Positions 31,619-40,400 of a stretch of DNA of 64,000 nt are shown piece by piece (the stretch's first letter is position 1; every line of letters starts with the position of its first letter). The stretch is from assembly GCA_000514715.1 (NCBI GenBank), contig AZWL01000005.1, forward strand, positions 124,001 to 188,000, written 5' to 3'. Under the pieces are notes generated by a model. The model ran no database searches, was not told the DNA's origin, and saw only the letters and a list, made by a program, of their open reading frames with translations. The position numbers were made by a program, and so were the translations under genes. Source of the DNA: Streptomyces sp. CNH099. Its GTDB lineage: Bacteria > Actinomycetota > Actinomycetes > Streptomycetales > Streptomycetaceae.

Positions 31619-32707
31619 TCATCGGGGGACGGGGGTCAGCTTGACCAGGTAGGTGGGGGTGCCGGCTAGGTGGATGCGCTGGATGTGGGTGGGGAGCAGG
31701 CCGGACCGGATGGCGTGGGCCAGGGGGGTCGGGGTGGGGAGGAGGACCACGGCGGTGCCGGTGGGGGTGAGGACTCGGTGGAGTTCCTGCCACCAGGCGG
31801 TGGGGGATTCGGCCAGGCGGGCCCGGGGTCCGACCTGGGTGCCCCACGGGGGGTTGCACACGACGCGGTCGACCGTGGCGGGGGGCAGGGGGAGTCTGGC
31901 CGCGTCTGCTTTGTGGATGCGGATGTGGTCGGTCGCGGCCATCTTTTTGTTGGTACGGGCGGCTTCGCGGGCGGTCCGGGCCGTGTCGTAGCCCTGGTAG
32001 CGCGCCGCCTCCGGGTGGGCCAGCGCCGCCTCGATGAGCAGGGTGCCCGCGCCGCAGCAGGGGTCGAGGACCGTGTGGCCGGGCCGGATGTCCGCCAGCC
32101 TCGCCATCGCCGCCGCCAGCGGCGGGTGCAGGCTCCCCGGCACCGTCGCCTGCTTGTACGGGCGGCGGTGGAGCGGGCGCGGGGTGACGCGGAGCATCAG
32201 GGTCGCCTCGGCGCCGTCCAGCGTGAGGCGCCACGCCGCGTAGTCCGGCGGGGGCGCGCCCGCCGTGCGGCGCGGGTGGTACGGCACGCCGAGCCGGGCC
32301 GCCAGCGCGTTGCCGACCGCGTCCTCCGCGTCGTACCGGTTGAACGTCCGCCTGCCCAGGAACGACGCCGACACCTCCACCCCGGGGGGTGTCCCGGCGA
32401 GGTCGCCGAGGAGGGCGTTGCGGTGGTGCAGCAGGCTCTCCGGGGCCGCCTTCTGTACGAGTTCCGCCAGGGCCGGCAGCGCCGCCCTCGTCGTTCCCGC
32501 CTCCGGGCTCCTCGCCCCCAGCAGGAACACGTCGTCCGCCGTACGGAGCGACGTCACCCCCGTGTCGTACGGGCGGGCGGCGCGGAAGCGGACGGAGCGG
32601 TGTCCGACCGCGGTGACGCTGCCCAGTTCGAGTTGCAGGATCTCGGCCGCCAGCTGCGGTTCCAGACCGCGGGCGCACCGAGCGACGAAACGTGCGTCGT
32701 CGCGCAT
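31619..32707 (-). CDS. THUMP/UPF0020-type RNA (guanine-N2) methyltransferase
   Basis: A 362-residue SAM-dependent methyltransferase. N-terminal part (about 1-150) is THUMP-like RNA binding with RTFNRYDAEDAVG; the Rossmann domain has motif I TVLDPCCGAGTLLIEAAL (about 210-227) and motif IV VVCNPPWGTQ (about 278-287). The NPPWG catalytic motif marks N2-guanine methylation of tRNA or rRNA (Trm14/RlmL-like). Start at 32707 is the ATG opening RDDARFVARCARGLEPQL, standard for the family. Confidence 0.88.
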   Translation of the reverse strand: MRDDARFVARCARGLEPQLAAEILQLELGSVTAVGHRSVRFRAARPYDTGVTSLRTADDVFLLGARSPEAGTTRAALPALAELVQKAAPESLLHHRNALLGDLAGTPPGVEVSASFLGRRTFNRYDAEDAVGNALAARLGVPYHPRRTAGAPPPDYAAWRLTLDGAEATLMLRVTPRPLHRRPYKQATVPGSLHPPLAAAMARLADIRPGHTVLDPCCGAGTLLIEAALAHPEAARYQGYDTARTAREAARTNKKMAATDHIRIHKADAARLPLPPATVDRVVCNPPWGTQVGPRARLAESPTAWWQELHRVLTPTGTAVVLLPTPTPLAHAIRSGLLPTHIQRIHLAGTPTYLVKLTPVPR

Positions 32708-32919
32708 GATGACTGTTCTTCTCCCACGCCAAGGCCCGGGACGGCGCCACGCCGCCCCGCCTCGTCGGCGACGGGGGCTCCTCGCCTCGCCGACGGCGCC
32801 CTAGCGCAGGTGGAAGAAGTACACGGCGCCGATCCTACGGGAGCCGCCGGGCCGGCGTCCCGCGGTGCCCGGTGCCGCCGTCCCCGGGGCTGCGGCGCCG
32901 CGGTGCGATGCTGTTCCGC

Positions 32920-33519
32920 ATGGCCGACACCGACCCCAAGGCGGACCTCCAGCTCTCCCTGCAGGCCGCCCGCGACGCGCTGCTCCGGAAGCTCGACGGG
33001 CTGTCCGAGTACGAGGTACGGCGTCCGCTCACGCCGACCGCCACGAACCTGCTGGGGCTCGTCAAACACCTGATCGGCTGCGAGGCCCGCTACTTCGGCG
33101 ACACCTTCGGACGCCCCTTCGGCGAGCCCCTGCCCTGGCTGGAGGGCGACGCCGCCGAGGAGCCCAACGCCGACATGTGGGCGACCGCCGAGGAGTCCTG
33201 CGGGGACCTCGTCCGGCTCTACGAGCGCGTGTGCGCGCACTCCGACGCCACCATCGCGGCGTTGGCGCTGGAGGACCGCGGCCGCGTGCCGCACTGGCCG
33301 GACGACCGGGCCGAGGTGTCGCTGCACCGGGTGCTCGTCCACATGCTCGCCGAGACCCACCGGCACGCCGGCCACGCCGACATCGTGCGGGAACTCGTCG
33401 ACGGGGCCGCCGGGACGGGGAGCGGCGGCGACCACACGGCGCCCGGGGACCGGGGCTGGTGGGAGTCGTACCGGCGGCGGGTCGAGGACGCCGCGCGGGA
33501 GGCGCAGGGGAGGGAGTAG
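32920..33519 (+). CDS. DinB superfamily protein (DUF664)
   Basis: A 199-residue four-helix-bundle protein of the DinB/DUF664 type. Metal-ligand histidines are visible in LVKHLIGCEARYFGD (about residue 50), and HMLAETHRHAGHADIVRELVDG (about 145-165). These bundles bind zinc or nickel and are often thiol S-transferases, but the substrate is unknown. I use the ATG at 32920 (ADTDPKADL); 32908 is four codons upstream and also possible. No clear ribosome site for either. Confidence 0.85.
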   Translation: MADTDPKADLQLSLQAARDALLRKLDGLSEYEVRRPLTPTATNLLGLVKHLIGCEARYFGDTFGRPFGEPLPWLEGDAAEEPNADMWATAEESCGDLVRLYERVCAHSDATIAALALEDRGRVPHWPDDRAEVSLHRVLVHMLAETHRHAGHADIVRELVDGAAGTGSGGDHTAPGDRGWWESYRRRVEDAAREAQGRE

Positions 33520-33620
33520 GCACCGCACGGCCGGAGGGGCGGCCGGGGGGCGCCGCGCCGCTTCTCGCGTTTCGCGTCCGCGTCCCCGTTCGTGTTCGCG
33601 TTCGCGTTCGCGTTCGGCGA

Positions 33621-33636
33621 TTCTGCCGTCAGCAGA
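33621..33636. promoter_or_regulatory. PopR operator candidate upstream of popR
   Basis: TTCTGCC-GTC-AGCAGA. From memory the PopR target in S. lividans is TTCTGCC-N3-GGCAGA; this differs by one base and lies 46 bp before the popR start. A (GTTCGC)n hexamer run precedes it at about 33590-33616. Confidence 0.6.
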
Positions 33637-33681
33637 CCGCCCGGCCCTTCCCTTCCGCCGCCGGGCTCCTACGCTGGGACG

Positions 33682-34182
33682 GTGACCCATCACGCGCCGC
33701 GCCACCAGGCCCGCATCCTCCCCCTGCGCCCGCCCGCGACCGAGCCCGCGACCGAGGCAGACGACGGGCGCGAGCCCCTCTGGCGGCAGGTCGTCGGGGG
33801 TGTGCTGCGGCGGGAGCGGCTGGCCCAGGAGCGTACGTTGAAGGACGTCGCCGACGCCGCGCGCATCTCCATGCCGTACCTCTCCGAGGTCGAACGCGGC
33901 CTCAAGGAGGCGTCGTCCGAGGTCCTCGCCGCCGCCGCGCAGGCGCTCGGGCTGCGCCTCGCCGACCTGCTCGTGCTCGTCCACGGCGAGATCGTCCGCC
34001 TTGCCGCCGTACGGGACGGCGAGCGCGCCGCCGCCGAGCGGCGCCGCCTCGGCGCGGGCGGGAGGGCGACCGTGGTCTCGTCCGTCACCGAGCTGTCCTC
34101 CGCCCGTTCCCGCACCGGGTCGCGGTCCGGGCACGGGCATGGGGCCGGGTCCGGGCCCGGGGACGTGCGACTCGCCGCCTGA
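33682..34182 (+). CDS. popR: XRE-type regulator of clpP genes, PopR-like
   Basis: A 166-residue HTH protein of the ClgR/PopR type. The helix-turn-helix is at about residues 38-95 (LRRERLAQERTLKDVADAARISMPYLSEVERGLKEASSEVL). The C-terminus is DVRLAA; in S. lividans PopR ends in Ala-Ala, which targets it to ClpP1P2 so that clpP3P4 are induced when ClpP1P2 is lost. Adjacent clpP4/clpP3 genes (convergent) and matching palindromes before popR and clpP3 support the name. Start is the GTG at 33682. Confidence 0.87.
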   Translation: MTHHAPRHQARILPLRPPATEPATEADDGREPLWRQVVGGVLRRERLAQERTLKDVADAARISMPYLSEVERGLKEASSEVLAAAAQALGLRLADLLVLVHGEIVRLAAVRDGERAAAERRRLGAGGRATVVSSVTELSSARSRTGSRSGHGHGAGSGPGDVRLAA

Positions 34183-34248
34183 CGGACCGGCGCACAGCGC
34201 ACGGCGAACGGCGGGGTCCGGCCCCACCGTTCGCCTCCCGTACCGCCG

Positions 34249-34845
34249 TTACAGCTGTCGCTTGCTGATCACCTGGTCCGCCAGCCCGTACGCCACCGCC
34301 TCCTGCGCGGTGAACACCTTGTCCCGGTCGGTGTCCGCGCGCAGGGTCGCCACCTCGTGACCCGTGTGCCGCGACAGCACCTCCTCCATCTGCGTCCGGA
34401 TCCGCAGGATCTCCTTCGCCTCCAGGCTGAGGTCCGACACCGTCCCGCGCCGCACGCCGCTCGCCGGCTGCCCCAGCAGCACCCGCGCGTGCTCCAGGAC
34501 GAAGCGCCGCCCCTTCTCCCCGCCCGCCAGCAGCACCGCCGCGGTCGACGCGGCCTGGCCCACGCAGTACGTGGAGATGGGCGCGCCGACGAACGTCATG
34601 GTGTCGTAGATGGCCATCAGCGAGGTGTACGAGCCGCCGGGCGAGTTGATGTAGACGGCGATCTCGCTGCCGGGGCTCGCCGACTCCAGGTGCAGGAGCT
34701 GGGCGATGACGACGTTCGCGACGCCGTCGTCGATCTCAGTACCGAGGAAGATGATCCGCTCGGAGAGCAGCCGGCTGTAGATGTCGTACGCGCGCTCGCC
34801 GTGCGCGGTGCGCTCCACGACGTTCGGAATCGTGTACTGGCTCAT
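34249..34845 (-). CDS. clpP4: ClpP-family protease subunit, ClpP4-like, catalytic His replaced
   Basis: A 198-residue Clp protease subunit, second gene of a clpP3-clpP4 operon. The nucleophile Ser is kept in [15 protein letters not shown] (about residue 94) and an Asp in [11 protein letters not shown] (about 168). The catalytic His normally found in the HQP motif is Gly here ([12 protein letters not shown], about residue 119), so this subunit may be inactive and serve as a partner in a mixed ring with ClpP3. Starts 2 bp after the ClpP3 stop codon. Confidence 0.9.
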   Translation of the reverse strand: MSQYTIPNVVERTAHGERAYDIYSRLLSERIIFLGTEIDDGVANVVIAQLLHLESASPGSEIAVYINSPGGSYTSLMAIYDTMTFVGAPISTYCVGQAASTAAVLLAGGEKGRRFVLEHARVLLGQPASGVRRGTVSDLSLEAKEILRIRTQMEEVLSRHTGHEVATLRADTDRDKVFTAQEAVAYGLADQVISKRQL

Positions 34846-34847
34846 CG

Positions 34848-35591
34848 TCACAGCCCCATCCGTCGCTTCGAACCGGCCGGGCGCACGTCGGCGAGCGACT
34901 CGACGACGTGGTCGACCATCCCGTACTCCTTCGCCTGCTCCGCCGTGAACCACCGGTCGCGGTCGCCGTCGCGCGAGATGGTCGCCTGGTCCTGGCCGGT
35001 GTGTTCGGCGAGGAGCTGCTCCATGAGCGTCTTGCTGTATTCGAGGTTGTCCGCCTGGATCTCGATGTCGGCGGCGCTGCCGCCGATGCCGGCGGAGGGC
35101 TGGTGCATCATGATCCGCGCGTGCGGGAGCGCGAAGCGCTTGCCCTTCGTGCCGACGGTGAGCAGGAACTGCCCCATGCTGGCGGCGAAGCCCATGGCGA
35201 GCGTGGCCACGTCGTTGGGGATGAGCCGCATCGTGTCGTAGATGGCGAGGCCGGCGTGGACGGAGCCGCCGGGGCTGTTGACGTAGAGCGCGATGTCGGT
35301 GCGCGGGTCCTCGGCGGAGAGGAGGAGGAGCTGCGCGCAGACGCGGTTCGCGGAGGCGTCGGTGACCTCGGTGCCGAGGAGGACGATGCGCTGGCCGAGG
35401 AGCTGGGCGGCCAGGTGGTCGTCGAACCGCGACGGGGCCGGCGCCTCTTCCTCCTCGGCGCGGGGCGCCAGGTCCAGCCCGCGGGCGGTGGGTCCCGACG
35501 CGGTGGGCCCCCAGGCGGTGCGTCGCCGTGGGGCGGTGCGGGGCGGTGGGGTGGTGCGGGGCGGTGGGGTGGTGCGGGGCGGTGGGGTCAT
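34848..35591 (-). CDS. clpP3: ATP-dependent Clp protease proteolytic subunit, ClpP3-like
   Basis: A 247-residue serine protease subunit. The triad is complete: Ser in [12 protein letters not shown] (about residue 133), His in [12 protein letters not shown] (about 158), Asp in [12 protein letters not shown] (about 207). The first 30 residues are a PPPRTT tandem repeat coded by an 18 bp minisatellite (35528-35588), unusual for ClpP; the protein may really start or be processed further in, near [13 protein letters not shown] (about 53). In Streptomyces clpP3P4 is silent unless ClpP1P2 activity falls, through PopR. Confidence 0.9.
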   Translation of the reverse strand: MTPPPRTTPPPRTTPPPRTAPRRRTAWGPTASGPTARGLDLAPRAEEEEAPAPSRFDDHLAAQLLGQRIVLLGTEVTDASANRVCAQLLLLSAEDPRTDIALYVNSPGGSVHAGLAIYDTMRLIPNDVATLAMGFAASMGQFLLTVGTKGKRFALPHARIMMHQPSAGIGGSAADIEIQADNLEYSKTLMEQLLAEHTGQDQATISRDGDRDRWFTAEQAKEYGMVDHVVESLADVRPAGSKRRMGL

Positions 35592-35661
35592 CGTGCCTCC
35601 CTCGTGGATGTGCGTTGCGTTGCTTCCACGGTCGGCGGGGAGGCGGTCCGAGGGGAGGGAT

Positions 35662-35677
35662 CTTTGCCGGGGGCAGA
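35662..35677. promoter_or_regulatory. PopR operator candidate upstream of clpP3
   Basis: CTTTGCC-GGG-GGCAGA, matching the recalled TTCTGCC-N3-GGCAGA at 11 of 13 defined positions, 70-86 bp before the clpP3 start. The right arm is perfect. Confidence 0.55.
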
Positions 35678-35787
35678 TTCGCCCTGGGCAGAGGGGTAGG
35701 CAGGGCTGGCAGGGCTGGGCGGAGAAGTCGGGCGCAGGGGGCGGGTGCAGGAGTCGGGGGCAGGAATGGGCAGAGGCGGCGTACGGA

Positions 35788-37008
35788 CTACGGCGTCGCT
35801 CCGCCCGCCTCCCGGCCGTACAGCCCCACCACCGCCGCCGTCACCACCGCCAGCGCCCCCAGCGCCACCAGCCCCGGTACCTGCTCCACCGCCGGCCCCG
35901 CCGCCAGACACACCGCCGCGCCCACCGCCAGCACCGCCGGCGCCCCGCCGCCCGTACGCCACCGGATCGCCGCCGCGCCCAGCAGGAACAGCCCGACGCC
36001 GCCCGCCAGCGCCCACGCGCCGACGCCGTGCAGCGGCTCGGAGAGGTCGTAGTGCCCGGTGTCGGCGATCTGGTGCAGCAGTTCCTTCACGCCCAGCGCC
36101 GAGAGCACGACGCCGCCGACGAGCGGCAGGTGGAGGAAGGTGTACACGTCGCGGGCCAGCCGCGTCCGCGCGTCGTCCGCCGCCTCCGTCAGCCGCTCCT
36201 CCGCCGGCTCCGCGACCCGGTGGAAGTACAGCCGCCACAGCCCCGCCGACACCAGCAGCCCGGCGGCCGCGGCGGCCAGCACGCCGTACGTCGCCGTGTA
36301 GCCCCGTACCGCGACGCCGATGGCCACGATCGACTCGCCCAGCGCGATGATGACGATCAGCCCGTGCCGCTCCGCGAAGTGCGCCGGCGAGGTGACGCGC
36401 CAGCCGGAGCCGCCGGTGACGTAGATGGCGGCGTAGTCGATGACGACCGCGGCGAGCCAGATGAGGATCTGTGCCCAGCCGGTGAAGAAGCTGCCGACGA
36501 CCAGCAGCACGAACGGCGGCGCGACGGACGTGAGCGCGGTGGCGCGGATCGTGGCGCGCAGCCGGTCGTCGCCGGGGTGCGCCACCCAGTACGCGACGAG
36601 GTGCAGGACGCGCAGCGCGCCGTAGCAGAGGACGAAGACCAGCGGGGCGTTGATGTCGCCGTCCCCGCCGGCGAAGACCTCGGGCAGGGTCAGGGACACG
36701 ACGAGCACCGCCGCCATCGCCGCCAGCAGCACGCCGAGGAGGGGGCCGGTGTCGGCGCGTACGACGTTGCCGAGCCAGGCGAAGCAGCACCAGCACCACC
36801 ACAGCAGCGCGAGCACGACGCCGCCGCCGAGCAGCCGCATGGGCGTGGGGTCCTCCGCGAGCAGGGCGGTGACCTGCATGAAGGCGTAGACGAAGACGAG
36901 GTCGAAGAACAGCTCGGCGGGGGTGACGCGGTGGTCGGCGCCGGTGGAGACGACGCGGCGGAGGCGAGGTCTCTCGAACGTGCCGGATTCGTCGTGTTCT
37001 GTCGTCAT
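35788..37008 (-). CDS. Low temperature requirement A (LtrA)-like membrane protein
   Basis: A 406-residue polytopic membrane protein with about 11-12 hydrophobic helices. The family signature appears near the N-terminus, VTPAELFFDLVFVYAFMQVT (about residues 30-49), and SPAHFAERHGLIVIIALGESIVAIG (about 200-224). LtrA proteins were first seen in Listeria growth at low temperature; the transported substrate is unknown. ATG at 37008 follows GGGGCGG. The C-terminus ends shortly after the last helix. Confidence 0.88.
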   Translation of the reverse strand: MTTEHDESGTFERPRLRRVVSTGADHRVTPAELFFDLVFVYAFMQVTALLAEDPTPMRLLGGGVVLALLWWCWCCFAWLGNVVRADTGPLLGVLLAAMAAVLVVSLTLPEVFAGGDGDINAPLVFVLCYGALRVLHLVAYWVAHPGDDRLRATIRATALTSVAPPFVLLVVGSFFTGWAQILIWLAAVVIDYAAIYVTGGSGWRVTSPAHFAERHGLIVIIALGESIVAIGVAVRGYTATYGVLAAAAAGLLVSAGLWRLYFHRVAEPAEERLTEAADDARTRLARDVYTFLHLPLVGGVVLSALGVKELLHQIADTGHYDLSEPLHGVGAWALAGGVGLFLLGAAAIRWRTGGGAPAVLAVGAAVCLAAGPAVEQVPGLVALGALAVVTAAVVGLYGREAGGATP

Positions 37009-37218
37009 GCCGCCCCGTTCCCCACCACTCGGCCACGTGTTCGCCACGTAGCCTGCCCCATGTGCCGGGCAGGGCGCAGCACGCGAGCCCGGCAGCGCCC
37101 GGGTGCGCACCAGACGCCCCGTATCGACGCGGATCGCACGATACCCGGCCCGCACCCGGCCCACCTGGCGCCGCGGCCCGGCGGAGTTGTGGCGGCGGCG
37201 TGACGATTCTCATCCGCC

Positions 37219-37247
37219 GTCCCCCGGGCAACGGGGGACCGTAGAAT
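37219..37247 (+). promoter_or_regulatory. Inverted repeat and -10-like box upstream of the giant gene
   Basis: GTCCCCC-GGGCAAC-GGGGGAC (7 bp arms) is followed by TAGAAT at 37242-37247, a good -10 hexamer, 155 bp before the start at 37403. No clear -35. The rest of the 394 bp gap 37009-37402 is very GC-rich and holds no supported gene. Confidence 0.35.
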
Positions 37248-37402
37248 CCTCTCGTGGCACGGCCACCGGCGCGCACGGGCGCGCACGGGACGCAGACGGG
37301 ACGCGGGGCGAGGCACGGACGGCACCGCGGACGAGGATGCGCGACGGCACGGGGGCCGGCCGCAGTGCACAGCAAGAACGGTAGTCGAGGAGGAAGTTCG
37401 TC

Positions 37403-40400
37403 GTGAGCAGCAGGCCATCCCGAGGCGCTGCTCGCCTCGCCGCCATACTCGACGCGCTCCCCGACGCGCTCCTCCTCGTCGACACCAACGGCACCGTCGT
37501 CGCCGCCAACCGCGTCGCGCTGGAGACCTTCGAGCGCCCCGGCGGCGCGGTCGTCGGCCGCGGACTGCTCGACCTGCTGCCCGACTTCGACCCGCAGCTC
37601 ATCCCCGGTTCCATGCGCCGCCCCCGCGGCGGCGACGCCACGGGTTCCGTGGCCCCGGACACGCGGGCCCGCGCCGACGCCGACGAGCGCACGAAGCCGA
37701 TGCGCACCGCCGCCCGCCGCACCGACGGCAGCGACTTCCCCGCCGAGGTCACCAGCGCCGACCTGGAGGACGGCCCGGGCGGCGAGTCCCCGTACGCGCC
37801 CGGCCACCACTACACGGGCGACGAGCTGCTGATGCTCGTCGTACGCGACCTCACGGGCACGGCGGAGGCCGAGGCGGAGCTGCAGCGGCAACGCCGGCAG
37901 ACCGAGATGATCCTGCGCGCCGCCGCCGAGGGCATCGTCGGTACGGACACGACCGGCAAGGTCGTCCTCGTCAACCCCTCCGCCGCGCAGATCCTCGGCT
38001 ACCGCGCCAGCGAACTCGGCGGCGCCGACCTCCACCCCCTCATCCACCACTCCCGCCCCGACGGCACCCCCCTGCCGTACGAGGAGACCCCGATCTCCGA
38101 CACCCTGCGCTCCGGGCGCAAGCACCGCGTACGCGGCCAGGTGCTGTGGGGACGCGACGGGCAGCCGGTGCCGGTGGACATGACGACGGCCCCGGTGCGC
38201 GACGGCGACCAACTCGTCGGCGCCGTCCTCGCTTTCACCGACCGGCGGCGGCGCGACGCGCTGGAGACGCGGCTCGCGCAGCTCCAGGCGGTGCTCGACG
38301 TGGCGCTGCGCGGTCCGCTCGACACGCTACGCGCGGAGCTGGACACCCTGGTCGACGACCCGGCCGGGCAGCTGTGGCCCGAGGCCAACCAGACGCTGCG
38401 CCACCTCTCCGCCGGCTACGGGCGCATGACGGCGCTCATCGACAGCGTGCTCGACTTCCAGCGGCTGGACTCCGGCAAGGAGCGGCTGGCGGTGGAGACG
38501 GTGAACGTCGAGGACGTGGTGCACGCCGCGACGGAGGGCGCGGACGAGCTGATCGGGCCGGGGCGGGCGCAGTTCGTGGTGCACGCGCCGCGGCTGGACA
38601 TCGAGGCGGACGGGCGGTGGCTGGCGCTGGCGCTGGCGCACCTGATCGCGGAGGTGGCGGGGGTCGACGCCACGGGGCAGCGGACGGCGGGGGCGTCGGA
38701 CGCGCCGGTGGTGGTGGCGGCGGCGCAGCGGGGGGATGTGGTGCGGATAGAGGTGCAGGGGCCGCGGGGGCCGGGGGGGGTCGACGCCACGGGGCAGCGG
38801 ACGGCGGGGGCGTCGGACGCGCCGGTGGTGGTGGCGGCGGCGCAGCGGGGGGATGTGGTGCGGATAGAGGTGCAGGGGCCGCGGGGGCCGGGGGGTGCCG
38901 GTTCCGGGGCTGGGGATGGTTCTGGTTCTGGCTCTCGTGCTGGTGCGGGGGCTGGTGCTGGTGGCAGGGGCGCGGCCGGGGGGCCGGGTTCCGTGCACGA
39001 GCCGCTGGCCCGGGGCGTCGCCCTGCTGCACGGCGGGCTCCTGCAGACGCACGAGGTGCCGGGGCAGAACAGCGGCGCGTACCTGCTTGAGGTGCCGGTG
39101 AAGGCCTCCGGTCCGGCGGCGCGGGCCGCGCGGAGCAGGGAGACCTCGGGGCGCGGGCGCGAGACGGGGAACGAGACGACGGTGATGCCCGGCGGGGATG
39201 TGCTGGGTCGGGGTGGTGCTGTCCCGGGCGGTGCGGCGTCGGGCGGTGCGGCCGGTGGGTCGGGGGAGTCAGGGGAGTCGGGGGAGCTGGTCGGGCTGGG
39301 GGAGGCCGGCGGGTTTGGCAGTGCCGGGGGGACCGGTGGTGTCGGTGGTGCCGGTGGTGCCGGGGGCGGTACGGGCGGCGGTGGGCGTACGGCCGGTGGG
39401 CGGCGGCGTCGCGCCGCCCCGGCGGCGGAGTCCGGCGACGGTGCGGGGACGCCCGCGCGCGGTACGGGTGTGGGCGGTACGGGGACGGGTCGGCGGCGGC
39501 GGGGTGCGACGCCGGCGGCGGGGGTGCCGGCGGGGGCCGGGGCTGGAGCCGGGGGGCCTGCGGAGGGTGCTCCGGCGGCGGGGCCGGGGGCTGAGCAGGG
39601 TACGGACGGCGGTGCGGGGCACGGCGGTGCGGGGCACGGCGGTGCGGGTGCGGTAGGCGGTCGCGGGGCCGGGGTGCGGGAGGCCGGTGGGCCGGCGGTT
39701 GTTCAGGAGCCGGGGCACACGCCGGGGCACGGTACGCCGGGGGCGGCGGCGCCCGACCCGGTCGGTGGCGTCGCCGGGCAGGCGGCTCCCGGCGGCCAGA
39801 CGCCGCCGCACGGTACGAGCGGGGCGGCCGGGCACCGGCGGCGGGCGGCTCCGGGTGAGGGGCCGGTCGCGTACGACGGTGGGGGCGGTGTGCCGGCGCC
39901 GGGTGGCGGTGCGCACGTTTCGGGCGGACCCGGCGGGGTGCGGGACGACGCGGGCGGTACGGCCGGTGGCACGGACGCACCGGTGGACGGCACGGGCGGC
40001 GGTGCCGGGGAGACCGGTACGGCCGAGACCGGTGCCGCGGCACTCGGGCACGCCCTCCCCGGGACGCAGGGCCGCGGCCGCCGGCGGCGGCCGGTGGGAC
40101 AGGGGCCGGGCAGCCGGCAGCAGGGGGACCGTGCGGAGACGGGTGAGCCCTCGACGGGAGCGCGGCGCCGGCCCGTAGGACGTGGACCCGCGGGAGCGGC
40201 CGGACCCGGGGGCGGCGGACAGGGTGTTCCGGACGGGCTGAGCGCGACAGAGCAGCAGGGCGGTTACGCCGGCCCGGGCGGCCCCGGGCCGGCGACCGGA
40301 GGACAAGGCGCCGCGGACGGGATGAGCGCGGCAGAGCGGCAGGGCGGTCACGGCGGCCCGGTCGGCCCCGGTGGGGCGGCGGGCGGCCCGGGCGGGCCCG

